This document shows, one piece after another, positions 1-7,734 of a stretch of DNA of 64,000 nucleotides. The stretch's first letter is position 1. Every line of letters begins with the position of its first letter. Origin of the DNA: Sandaracinaceae bacterium (lineage in GTDB: Bacteria; Myxococcota_A; Polyangia; Polyangiales; JADJQN01); the NCBI GenBank assembly GCA_016712745.1, contig JADJQN010000001.1, forward strand, positions 186,001-250,000, given 5' to 3'. Made by a program: the position numbers and the translations under genes. A model generated the notes under the pieces. The model did not search any database. It was not told the DNA's origin and saw only the letters and a list, made by a program, of their open reading frames with translations.

Positions 1-692
1 TCGTCCGCGTCACCCGTGTTGTTGTTGTTCGTGTAGGAGAGAAAGCCCCAGCCCCATTCGGTGCCAAGGGAGACGCCGGGCGTGATTTGACCGCGCAAGC
101 CAAGCGCGAGGTTGAGCCCAACGCCGGTGCTACCGCCGCTCTGGACCGTCGGCTCGCCTGTCTCTTCTCGCTGGACCTGCGAGTAAGAAACGAAGTTGAA
201 CCAGCCGGCTAAGTAGAGAGCGCCGAAGCCTTCGCGAAGAACATCGAAGGTCGCGACGGGCGAGAGAGCCACGTAGCTTTGCGACAACGTTGTTTGATCG
301 GCTGCGCACCCCATTCCTCCGCAGGTCGTTGAGCTTGTGCCGCCGAAGCCCAAGCCGAGACCGAGAAAGAGGCGCTGATCCACCAAGCGAACACCGATAG
401 CCGCGAACGGCACCACGGGACCGAACCCCCCTAGCGCGCTTCCTTCCGCGAGATTGCGCACGCTCAAGCGTCCTTGAATGGCTAAACGAAGGCCGGCGTG
501 ATTGGCATCTACTTCGCGCTCGCGCTCGCGCGGAGGATCGTTGCGGGGCGGCGGCGGATCATAGGCCGGCGTGGTCGTAGCGGGGGCGGGCTCGACGTAG
601 TCCTGAGCCCGTGCAGTCGGGCCGCCCAACGTGATAGAGACCGCGATCGCTGTAAGAAGAATGTTCTGTGTTCCACGAAGGTTGATTGGCAT
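1..692 (-). CDS. Exported outer-membrane-type protein (C-terminus cut by window edge)
   Basis: The frame is open from an ATG at 692 to the left edge, giving about 230 residues with no stop. The start is supported by AAAGGA six bases upstream. The protein begins with a signal peptide (hydrophobic core at about residues 10-24, likely cleavage after ARA at residue 29), followed by a Pro-rich, acidic/basic linker (about residues 35-57) and then alternating short hydrophobic segments rich in Gly, Phe and Tyr. That pattern is typical of an outer-membrane beta-barrel, and is consistent with the aromatic-rich stretch near the edge. It is divergent from the next gene. I cannot name the family, and the C-terminus, where a barrel signature would be, is missing. 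Confidence 0.75.
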   Translation of the reverse strand, partial: MPINLRGTQNILLTAIAVSITLGGPTARAQDYVEPAPATTTPAYDPPPPRNDPPREREREVDANHAGLRLAIQGRLSVRNLAEGSALGGFGPVVPFAAIGVRLVDQRLFLGLGLGFGGTSSTTCGGMGCAADQTTLSQSYVALSPVATFDVLREGFGALYLAGWFNFVSYSQVQREETGEPTVQSGGSTGVGLNLALGLRGQITPGVSLGTEWGWGFLSYTNNNNTGDAD

Positions 693-818
693 GAGATTTC
701 CTTTGATGGACTGTATGGGCCCACCCCGCTCATTCTTCCAGAGCCTTAGCCCCTTTTGCCAGCTGACCCCTCTTGGATTCTTTCTGCTAGCATGCTCGCC
801 GCACACCTTGGGGTAAGC

Positions 819-1298
819 ATGATGGCGCGGTGGGATGCGGATTTAGCAACGGCTGTTCAGCTCATCGAGGGCGCGATCCGCGCGATGGGCTTGAACCCCT
901 CATTCACGCGTCAACCCACCGGTGGCAGCGTCATTCTGCGGCACATGCTGCAGCGCGGAAGTGCGAACGTCTATGTATCGCTGCATCGACCGATTCGCGA
1001 TGATGAAGAAGGCATTCTTCGGGTCCTCTCGCCCATAGCCCGCTTGTCGCCAGCGATGAAGGCACGCGAAGCTGAGCTCTTTCGCCGTTTGCTCGAGCTG
1101 AACGGAAGCGAGATTCTAGGAGCCGCGTTTGCACTGGTGGAGGGCGAGATCGCGGTCATCGCCGAGCGCAGCGTTCAAGATCTCGACGCCTCGGAAGTGG
1201 AGGCCATGCTGCGAGTCGTCGGTACGGTGGCGGATGATCACGATGACTCACTGTCGCAAGAGTTCGGCGTCACGTGCATTCGCGATACGCGCATCTGA
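819..1298 (+). CDS. YbjN-domain-like protein
   Basis: A 159-residue soluble protein. The C-terminal half reads LLELNGSEILGAAFALVEG followed by an acidic helix and a tail with DDHDD. This resembles the YbjN / type III secretion chaperone-like fold, where a helix with an LL-x-LN pattern precedes a two-stranded turn and a final helix. No signal peptide or membrane segment is visible. I chose ATG 819, five bases after GGGG. ATG 822 and ATG 792 are also possible, and a TTG at 756 is in frame but has no ribosome site. The last 25 bases overlap the following barrel gene, so the two are probably translationally coupled. YbjN proteins are poorly understood; some are linked to stress and motility control, so no specific role is claimed. 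Confidence 0.7.
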   Translation: MMARWDADLATAVQLIEGAIRAMGLNPSFTRQPTGGSVILRHMLQRGSANVYVSLHRPIRDDEEGILRVLSPIARLSPAMKAREAELFRRLLELNGSEILGAAFALVEGEIAVIAERSVQDLDASEVEAMLRVVGTVADDHDDSLSQEFGVTCIRDTRI

Positions 1299-2707
1299 TC
1301 CTCCGCGTTTCGTGCGCGCTTATCTGCTTGCTCGCACTCGCGGGCGACGCTGGTGTTGCGCGCGCCTACGATGTCCGCGTCGAATCGGACACGGTTTTTC
1401 AGGCATACGAAGTTCGCTCGCCCGGCACCAGTGCCTTGATGACGCGTCGACGTTTGCTGCAAACGCTCGGCCTCTCGTTCGCCAATCCCCTCGTTGACGA
1501 GCCGGACAGTGACGGCCGGATGCCCACGCTATCAGCGAATGTGCGCCTGCGATTGGAGCAGGACTTCGGCGACACATGCTTGCTCGCGCGCGAATTGTGC
1601 GTGCGCGCCACGAACGAGCGTGACTCGGGCGTCTATCAACCGCTCGCTCAAACCACCCTCGTCGACCTTCCGTCAGCTTATGTCGATGTGAGCGGACTCC
1701 CTCTCGGTGTTTTGGTGCGCGCCGGCCGTCAGCTCACATGGGACACGATTGGCTTCGCCAGGTTCGACGGGGCCTTCGCGCGCGCTACGCCGTTCGCTTG
1801 GCTCGCCGTGGAGGGCTTGGCAGGCGCTGTCGTACGCAGTACCAGTCTCGGCGGCACCTCCGCGTTCGAGATAGCCGGTGTTCCGCGTCTCGACTTGGGC
1901 AATGTCGATCCTTCGCGAGTGCCGTTCATCGCGCCGCCTTCAACCATGCGAGTCGATGGCGGGGCGCTCGAACTCGGTCGTTCGGAGTGGGTGCGAGGGC
2001 GAATCGCGTTTCGCGAGATGGTCGAAGGTGAGGGCGTTGTGTTGCGACGCTTGGGGACCGGCCTTGTGTCGGAACCATTGGCAGGCTTCCGTGTGCAGCT
2101 CGACGGCGTGTGGGATTTGCTTGACGGCAAGAACATCGCTGCTGCGGCCGCGACATCGTACGACTTGCCGAGCGTTCGATTGCTCGCGCGCGTGGAGCGC
2201 AATGTCCCGCGTTTCGATCCCGGAACCATCTGGGCCTACTTTGCGATCGCGCCAATCTCGGAAGGGCAACTCAACATCACGGTGAAGCCAAGCGAGCGCA
2301 CCGAAATCGGAGGAGCCTTTCGTGCGCGCTACGCCGAGCTCGGATCGTACGGAAACGATGTGGACTGGGGCGGCGAGGCGCATGGGATGATTCGCGTCGG
2401 CTCAACACGATTGTCGGCCGCAGGGTCCGTGTGGGGGGGGGATTTAGGGCCGACCTCCAGCGTGCTCCTCGATATTTCGCACCCGCTCAATCCGTTTCTC
2501 TCGTTCGAAGGCCGCACGTCGCTCTGGTACTTCAATGATCCGTTGCGCACTTCAATCTACGGTGTCTCACTCGCCGAGATGGTGGGCGTGCGATGGAAGG
2601 TTGGTGCCGCGACGAGCGTCATGGTCGAGCTCGATCACGCGACCAGCCGGGTCACGGGCCATCGCTTTCGAATGATGATGTCGGTTCACATCGGGGCATG
2701 GCGATGA
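1274..2707 (+). CDS. Probable outer-membrane beta-barrel paired with a multiheme cytochrome
   Basis: This 477-residue protein starts at GTG 1274 inside the end of the YbjN-like gene. It has a signal peptide with predicted cleavage after ARA (residue 31). The mature part is a long series of alternating amphipathic strands with Gly/aromatic turns, no hydrophobic helix, and a strand-like end (FRMMMSVHIGAWR) consistent with an outer-membrane barrel. Its stop overlaps the start of a 13-heme cytochrome by four bases (ATGA), so the two should be made together. In porin-cytochrome conduits (MtrAB, PioAB, OmbB type) a barrel sheathes a periplasmic multiheme cytochrome. The same role is inferred here from gene order only; I see no clear family motif of MtrB. 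Confidence 0.7.
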   Translation: MHSRYAHLILRVSCALICLLALAGDAGVARAYDVRVESDTVFQAYEVRSPGTSALMTRRRLLQTLGLSFANPLVDEPDSDGRMPTLSANVRLRLEQDFGDTCLLARELCVRATNERDSGVYQPLAQTTLVDLPSAYVDVSGLPLGVLVRAGRQLTWDTIGFARFDGAFARATPFAWLAVEGLAGAVVRSTSLGGTSAFEIAGVPRLDLGNVDPSRVPFIAPPSTMRVDGGALELGRSEWVRGRIAFREMVEGEGVVLRRLGTGLVSEPLAGFRVQLDGVWDLLDGKNIAAAAATSYDLPSVRLLARVERNVPRFDPGTIWAYFAIAPISEGQLNITVKPSERTEIGGAFRARYAELGSYGNDVDWGGEAHGMIRVGSTRLSAAGSVWGGDLGPTSSVLLDISHPLNPFLSFEGRTSLWYFNDPLRTSIYGVSLAEMVGVRWKVGAATSVMVELDHATSRVTGHRFRMMMSVHIGAWR

Positions 2708-3927
2708 AGGCACGCGCGTCGGCCGTATTTCTCGCGTTGGGCGTGGCGCTCGCCGCTGCGCTTGGTGTTCAGACCGCAGCGGTGGGGCAACGGCGTGCGC
2801 CAAGCTCGGCGCCACGTGCGCGCGCACCGCAAACGACGTCGCTTGGCCAGCCCCGCAGCGCGATCATGTATCCGGAGGAACGCATTGCGCTCAAGATGAA
2901 CCACTCTCTTCCAGCTCATCGGGCGCTTCCATGCACGCGGTGTCATGCCCAGGCTGCGCAGAGTCGGGTCGCGTCCGATTTGCTTGTGCCGCACGAGGAT
3001 AGTTGCTTGCCGTGCCACGCTGAGCAGATCGCACGCGCCAATCCTTCTGCCGAGCGTTGCGGCATTTGCCACGACGGTTACGGACCGAGCAACTCGATGC
3101 AAGCTGCGGCGTCGTCGTTCCCCACAGCCCGTCTTCGTTTTTCGCACGCGACGCATGTCTCGCAGGGCGTTGCGTGTGTGTCTTGCCACGTCGGTGTGCA
3201 GGACACGACGATTGCGACGCGCGCCAATATGCCAACGATGCGTGATTGCTTGCAATGTCACGGTGGCGCATCGCCAACCGCGCCAACAGCCTGCCGAACC
3301 TGCCATCTGACAGAGCCCGACGGGGTAATTCGAACACACTATCCCGAGGGCAACATGAACCCGCCGACGTGGTTGCACGGCATGCACCACGACGCCGATT
3401 GGATCGTGCGCCATCGCTGGGTTGGCGCGGATCAAGGGAGCGAGTGCGCGAACTGCCATCGCGAAAGTGAGTGCGCTGCCTGCCACGATGCGCGCATTCG
3501 GCCGCGCAGTGTGCACCCGAACGATTTCCTCACTATTCACCCGCAAGCGGCGCGCCGCGATGAGCCGCGCTGCGTGACGTGTCACACCATCCAGACTTTT
3601 TGTGCCGAGTGCCATGCACGGCTAGGCGTCTCCACGATTTCCGCGCCAACGGTGCGCGCGACGGCGCGCTTTCATCCACCTGAGGCTGTGTGGTCGCGCG
3701 GCCCGGTGCAGCACGCGATGGAGGCGCGTCGGTCGATGAGCTCGTGCGTAAGCTGTCACGCCGAGCGCGATTGCGTCGCTTGCCACGGCGCGCGCGGCAT
3801 TGGTGGTGGCCTATCGCCGCACCCGCCAAATTTCGCCGCACAATGCGCGAGCCTGTTGCGCGATAATCCGCGGGCGTGCCGGACCTGTCACGGCGACCTG
3901 GGTGAGTTGGCAGCTCGGTGTCAGTGA
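2704..3927 (+). CDS. Periplasmic 13-heme c-type cytochrome
   Basis: A 407-residue exported protein with 13 CXXCH heme-binding motifs: CTRCH, CLPCH, CGICH, CVSCH, CLQCH, CRTCH, CANCH, CAACH, CVTCH, CAECH, CVSCH, CVACH and CRTCH. An N-terminal signal peptide (hydrophobic run of about residues 5-24) sends it to the periplasm. Many additional His residues could serve as distal ligands. I chose ATG 2704 because ATGA overlaps the upstream stop; ATG 2698 is in frame as an alternative. The density of about one heme per 31 residues fits a wire-like decaheme-class cytochrome. With the overlapping barrel gene upstream it may carry electrons through the outer membrane. The downstream thiol-disulfide genes could help heme attachment. 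Substrate and direction of electron flow cannot be read from the sequence. Confidence 0.93.
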   Translation: MKARASAVFLALGVALAAALGVQTAAVGQRRAPSSAPRARAPQTTSLGQPRSAIMYPEERIALKMNHSLPAHRALPCTRCHAQAAQSRVASDLLVPHEDSCLPCHAEQIARANPSAERCGICHDGYGPSNSMQAAASSFPTARLRFSHATHVSQGVACVSCHVGVQDTTIATRANMPTMRDCLQCHGGASPTAPTACRTCHLTEPDGVIRTHYPEGNMNPPTWLHGMHHDADWIVRHRWVGADQGSECANCHRESECAACHDARIRPRSVHPNDFLTIHPQAARRDEPRCVTCHTIQTFCAECHARLGVSTISAPTVRATARFHPPEAVWSRGPVQHAMEARRSMSSCVSCHAERDCVACHGARGIGGGLSPHPPNFAAQCASLLRDNPRACRTCHGDLGELAARCQ

Positions 3928-3939
3928 TAGAGTGAGCTT

Positions 3940-5067
3940 GTGACGAGGTTCAACGGCACTGTGATGCGGCGCGGCGGGGCAGGGCCCGTCGTCGCACACG
4001 TCGAGATTGCGGACGGCGTGATGCAGGTGAGCTCAAGCGAGGGGCCGGTGCGTCTTAACCTGCAGACTCTGCAGCTGTCGCTCGGTGGCGCGAGCGGTCA
4101 TATGGTCTTTTGCGTCGCACCGCTGGACGGAGTGACGGTGTGCGTGGAACATGCCGATTTCATCGCCACGCTTCGGAGATCAGCGAACGGCGCACTCGAC
4201 GCGTCCTGTGATGCACTCACAAAGCATAAACGCACGATGCATGTTTGGCAGTGGGTAGCGGGAGGCATCTTGCTCAGCATCATCGTCCTGCTCACCCAGG
4301 TGCCGCGCCTCATCATGCATTCCGTTGGCACGCTTCCCGTCTCCGTAGACCGGCAGATCGGCGACGCCGCTATCGGCGCGATCAATGCGGGCGAAGTTGA
4401 ACTCCGCAACCCGCGAGTGAGTGCGGCGATCCGGACGATGCTGGCGCGAATGACTCCGCACGCGGCGGTAGCGGGACTCGACTTTCGCTTTCACATCATC
4501 GAGAGCGAAGAAGTTAACGCGTTCGCGCTTCCCGGTGGACAGATTGTCGTATTCACCGGCCTGTTGAAGAAGGCAACACGCCCCGAGCAAGTTGCTGGCG
4601 TGCTCGCGCACGAAATTTCGCATGCCACGCTGCGACATGGCGTGCGAGGCCTGGCGCGCGCGGCAGGGATTCGTTACGGCATCTCGTTGCTTATCGGGGA
4701 CGCGAGCGGCTTGCTCGGCTATGCGGAGAGCGGGGCGATCCTCGCAGTTATCCAGAGCTACAGTCGAGATCAGGAACGCGACGCTGACGCGGAAGGGGTT
4801 CGCATGATGATCGCCGCAGGGATTGATCCGCGCGGATTGGGCGAGTTCTTTCAGATGATGAAAGGCGAGCCTGGCAGTCATACGCCGGGATTGGTTCAGT
4901 GGATGAGCACGCATCCGCGTGACGATGAGCGGATCCGTGAGGTAAGCAGGCTCGCTCGTGGCGCCCCTGCGAGATCAGCGCCGCCCCTCGACATAGACTG
5001 GCCGGCTGTGCAGGCGAGCCTGCGTCAACCACAAGCTTCCACGGCAAATCAAGCCGGTCCGCATTAA
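3940..5067 (+). CDS. M48-family membrane-associated zinc metalloprotease
   Basis: A 375-residue protein. The zinc site is HEISH at residues 224-228, with the third ligand supplied by the E of the SRDQERDADAEG segment (about residue 279), exactly the spacing and context of M48 (HtpX/BepA/Oma1-like) peptidases. An N-terminal, mostly beta segment of about 100 residues precedes one transmembrane helix (about residues 103-125). The catalytic domain therefore follows the membrane anchor and may face the periplasm. The start is GTG 3940, 12 bases after the cytochrome stop. Proteases of this family degrade misfolded membrane or periplasmic proteins. Proximity to the cytochrome suggests envelope quality control, but that is an inference. 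Confidence 0.9.
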   Translation: MTRFNGTVMRRGGAGPVVAHVEIADGVMQVSSSEGPVRLNLQTLQLSLGGASGHMVFCVAPLDGVTVCVEHADFIATLRRSANGALDASCDALTKHKRTMHVWQWVAGGILLSIIVLLTQVPRLIMHSVGTLPVSVDRQIGDAAIGAINAGEVELRNPRVSAAIRTMLARMTPHAAVAGLDFRFHIIESEEVNAFALPGGQIVVFTGLLKKATRPEQVAGVLAHEISHATLRHGVRGLARAAGIRYGISLLIGDASGLLGYAESGAILAVIQSYSRDQERDADAEGVRMMIAAGIDPRGLGEFFQMMKGEPGSHTPGLVQWMSTHPRDDERIREVSRLARGAPARSAPPLDIDWPAVQASLRQPQASTANQAGPH

Positions 5068-5151
5068 GACTCTCCCAACAACTCGGTTTCTTCTTGCGCT
5101 GCGTCCCGCCTCAGCCGTACAACGTTCCCGTCCCCGAACTTCGGGGCCCAC

Positions 5152-5157
5152 GGGAGG
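5152..5157 (+). promoter_or_regulatory. Ribosome binding site deciding the start at 5163
   Basis: GGGAGG lies five bases before GTG 5163. No comparable site precedes the earlier in-frame TTG at 5094, so the shorter start is preferred for the small gene downstream. Confidence 0.6.
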
Positions 5158-5162
5158 CCGAA

Positions 5163-5417
5163 GTGCGCGAGCTTGTTCGATATCTTCTGGATCACGCAGT
5201 GATCGACTTCCAGGGCGACATCGCTATCGATCAGGTCCGGCAGTTCTTGCGTGACGACGATACGCGTGAGTCGCGCCAGCTGCTCTCGAAGCTCATCGAA
5301 GACAAGGGCGTCGACGACCTCCTGATCACGATTGCCGATTGCTTGAAAGAGTACATCCGCGTTGGGGTCACGGAAGAAGTCCTCCGCGACCAGCTCACCG
5401 TCTACAGCGAATCCTGA
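5163..5417 (+). CDS. Small helical protein of unknown function
   Basis: An 84-residue acidic protein predicted to be all helical, with no signal peptide or membrane helix. It reads like a compact cytoplasmic domain (RELVRYLLDHAVIDFQ at the start, EYIRVGVTEEVLRDQL near the end). The start at GTG 5163 rests on the well-spaced GGGAGG. The stop at 5415-5417 overlaps the possible CTG start of the next gene, suggesting coupling. I do not recognise the family. An opposite-strand frame over the same bases is Arg/Glu-rich without such structure and is rejected. Confidence 0.6.
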   Translation: MRELVRYLLDHAVIDFQGDIAIDQVRQFLRDDDTRESRQLLSKLIEDKGVDDLLITIADCLKEYIRVGVTEEVLRDQLTVYSES

Positions 5418-6226
5418 GCCCACACCGCGCGCTTTCGTCGAGTCTTCTTTGCGTGCTACTCGTGGCGTGCGACGTAGGCAGCCCAACGGCGCTGCGCGAC
5501 GCACCTCAAGTCGTCGGCGCATACCCACTCGAAGGCGCGAGCGGTGTACCGCTGGACGGCCCATTCATCGTCAATTTCGACAGGCGCGTGTCGCCGCGCA
5601 GCGTGAGTCGCGGATCCATCCGCGTGGCGTCCGGAAACACATCCATCTTCTTGTCGGTGCGTTACGACATCCTCGAGCAGCGCGCAGTCGCTGTGCCATT
5701 CGACGGAGCCCGCCTCACACCCGACGTCGACTACCGCTTGGTGATTGAAGGCGTCGAAGACCTCGACGGCGGAGTGATGGCAGCGCCCGTAACGATTCAC
5801 TTTCACACCGGCCGCGACGTCGCGCGTCAAGCTCCAGTCCGCGCAACGGCGGCGTGGGGGGCCGTGGAGCCGATTTTCGCGCGTTCGTGCGCGACGGCCG
5901 CTTGTCATGATGCTTCGTTTCGCGCAGCCGGTCTGGATCTTTCGTCGAGCAACGGCGTCGCTACGACGGCGATAGGCGCGCCTGCAACGACGCTACCCTC
6001 GGGCAGCGTGGGCGAGGAGGGGGCATCCGGCGGACCCTTCTTCACCGGTCTGCGCATCGTCGATGTGCTTGGCGGCGTTGGACGCGCCGATACGAGTTAC
6101 TTGGTCTACACGGTCTTGGGCGACCCTCACATCTACGGCGACCCGATGCCGCCGGATGCGCCGCTTTCGTCAGGCGAGATCGCGACCGTCGTTGCTTGGA
6201 TTAATGCCGGTGCGCCCACCCAGTAG
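5414..6226 (+). CDS. Lipoprotein with Ig-like domain and CX4CH (cytochrome-like) segment
   Basis: An exported lipoprotein: hydrophobic core followed by the lipobox LLVAC and a short linker. The first folded part (reading VVGAYPLEGASGVPLDGPF onward) matches the Big_5-type Ig-like fold, with the usual VNFDRRV strand. The second part has SCATAACH, a CX4CH motif, then a GLDLS segment and a C-terminal helix (SSGEIATVVAWINAGAP). This arrangement recurs in myxobacterial exported proteins related to planctomycete-type cytochromes. CX4CH is not the canonical CXXCH, so heme binding is uncertain. No ATG, GTG or TTG lies just before the signal peptide; I favour CTG 5414, overlapping the previous stop as CTGA. 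An upstream TTG at 5339 would add 25 residues that do not look like a signal peptide. Confidence 0.75.
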   Translation: MSPHRALSSSLLCVLLVACDVGSPTALRDAPQVVGAYPLEGASGVPLDGPFIVNFDRRVSPRSVSRGSIRVASGNTSIFLSVRYDILEQRAVAVPFDGARLTPDVDYRLVIEGVEDLDGGVMAAPVTIHFHTGRDVARQAPVRATAAWGAVEPIFARSCATAACHDASFRAAGLDLSSSNGVATTAIGAPATTLPSGSVGEEGASGGPFFTGLRIVDVLGGVGRADTSYLVYTVLGDPHIYGDPMPPDAPLSSGEIATVVAWINAGAPTQ

Positions 6227-6275
6227 CGCTGTGATTTGACACTGATCGAGGCGCCTCCTAGCATTCGCGCCTGTC

Positions 6276-7157
6276 ATGAAGCGCACGCCCATCTCTCGGA
6301 TTTCCGTCGGTTTATTCGCGCTACTTCTTGGCGGCGCAAGCTGCGGTCACGGCCGCGACAACCCGCAAGCGGGCAATACACCTGCGCCGGCCGGCCCGCG
6401 AATCGAGCGCATCGAGTCGGTTGATACGTCCGAGCTTAGCTCGCCCGAGCGACGCGTGTGGACCGACCTCGTGAACGATCTTCTATCCCCGTGCGGCGAG
6501 CCAGTGAGTGTCGCGCGATGTGCCTCATCCGCCGGCTCGTGCAATCAGTGCGTTCCGGCAGCGCGCTTTCTGACACGCATGGTGGCTGAGGGCTACGCGC
6601 GCAACGACATCGAAGAAAACTTTGCAGCGCGTTACGGGCGCGATACGCGCAAGACGATCAACGTCGATGAAGCGCCAGTGCGCGGAGCGCCGATGGCGGC
6701 GGTGACGATCGTCGAGTTCAGTGATTTTCAATGCCCGTACTGCGGTGCTGCGGTGCCGATTGTCGAGCGCGCGCTGCGTGAGTTCGAAGGGCGCGTAAAG
6801 CTAGTCTTTAAGCAGTATCCGCTCGATGGTCATCCCCGCGCGATGCCCGCGGCGCGCGCCGCTGTCGCTGCGGGCCGCCAAGGTAAGTTTTGGGAGATGC
6901 ACGATTTGTTGTTCACGCATCAGCACGAGCTCGAAGACGAGGACCTCGAGCGTTACGCGGTGCAACTCGGACTCGATCTTGAACGCTTCCGCGCCGACCT
7001 CGTGTCACCTGAAGTTCAACGCCGCATCGACGCGGACCGTCAAGAGGGGCACCGAGTGGGCGTCCAAGGCACCCCGACGATCTTTGTAAATGGGCGGCTT
7101 TTCCACGAGAACCCGCAAGCACTCTCCGCGTATCTGCGCGAGGAGCTCGACCTATGA
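6276..7157 (+). CDS. Lipoprotein fusing a CcmH-like segment to a DsbA-like thioredoxin domain
   Basis: A 293-residue protein. The lipobox GGASC puts the lipidated Cys at residue 23. Residues about 58-122 resemble the CcmH/NrfF domain of cytochrome c maturation: Cys 73, 82, 89 and 92, then a helix RFLTRMVAEGYARNDIEENF and the ending AARYG that is typical of CcmH. Residues about 125-293 are a thioredoxin-fold DsbA-like domain with active site CPYC (153-156), a helical insertion, and cis-Pro in GTPT (265-268). The likely role is thiol reduction or oxidation in the periplasm, perhaps of apocytochrome heme-binding cysteines. Its stop overlaps the next start (ATGA). The CcmH assignment is by pattern only; the Cys spacing is not the standard LRCxxCQ. 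Confidence 0.82.
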   Translation: MKRTPISRISVGLFALLLGGASCGHGRDNPQAGNTPAPAGPRIERIESVDTSELSSPERRVWTDLVNDLLSPCGEPVSVARCASSAGSCNQCVPAARFLTRMVAEGYARNDIEENFAARYGRDTRKTINVDEAPVRGAPMAAVTIVEFSDFQCPYCGAAVPIVERALREFEGRVKLVFKQYPLDGHPRAMPAARAAVAAGRQGKFWEMHDLLFTHQHELEDEDLERYAVQLGLDLERFRADLVSPEVQRRIDADRQEGHRVGVQGTPTIFVNGRLFHENPQALSAYLREELDL

Positions 7158-7693
7158 ATCGCCCGGCGCTTCGCCCGTCCAACACTCCGATGCGCAAGTC
7201 GATCGTCTATTCGCTCTCGTTTGCGAGTGTCCTTTGCGTCGTCTCGACTGCACTCGCGTTGAACGCTGGCGCCCGAGCGCCCGAAATTGGCTTGCGTGAC
7301 TTGCGCGGGACGAACGTTCGCATTGCTGATCTGCGCGGCAAGGTTGCGATTGTCGACTTCTGGGCCTCGTGGTGCGTGCCGTGCCGCCAGGAATTTCCGG
7401 TTCTTGAGCGCTTGCACCGAAGCTACAGCGGACAGGGCCTCGTTGTCGTTGGCGTGAGCGTGGACCGCGAGGTATCGAACGTCCGCGATTTCCTGCGTCG
7501 TACCCCCGCGACTTTCACGATCGTGCACGACCCAGCGCACGCGGTCGCCGACCGATACAGCCCCAGTACCATGCCCACGTCATTCATTATTGACCGGCGT
7601 GGCGTAGTTCGTCACGTGCACGCCGGCTTCCGTGCGCCGGACGCTTCCGTCATTGAACGGCAGGTTCAGGCGCTCTTGGCTGCTCGGCCGTAA
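7154..7693 (+). CDS. TlpA/ResA-like periplasmic thioredoxin
   Basis: A 179-residue thiol-disulfide protein. An N-terminal hydrophobic segment (about residues 17-36) acts as signal peptide or anchor. The redox site is WASWCVPC (C74, C77) in the TlpA/ResA pattern DFWASWCxPC, followed by the helix RQEFPVLERLH and the cis-Pro region STMPTSFII. Proteins of this family reduce disulfides in apocytochrome c or deliver reductant to CcmG-like steps. The start ATG 7154 overlaps the DsbA-like gene by four bases; ATG 7190 is an alternative. Together the two genes form a thiol-redox pair downstream of the multiheme cytochrome. Confidence 0.9.
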   Translation: MNRPALRPSNTPMRKSIVYSLSFASVLCVVSTALALNAGARAPEIGLRDLRGTNVRIADLRGKVAIVDFWASWCVPCRQEFPVLERLHRSYSGQGLVVVGVSVDREVSNVRDFLRRTPATFTIVHDPAHAVADRYSPSTMPTSFIIDRRGVVRHVHAGFRAPDASVIERQVQALLAARP

Positions 7694-7734
7694 AGCCTTG
7701 CCATTCGGCGAGGTAGGGCGAAGACTTCTTCGCT

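Noticed and set aside
2686..3615. A 309-residue minus-strand frame opposite the cytochrome
   Set aside because: The plus strand has 13 CXXCH motifs and a signal peptide; the minus frame is Arg/Ala-rich noise.
5064..5564. A 166-residue minus-strand frame over the small gene at 5163
   Set aside because: The plus-strand protein has a well-spaced ribosome site and a helical, soluble composition, and couples to the next gene; the minus frame is composed like a shadow.
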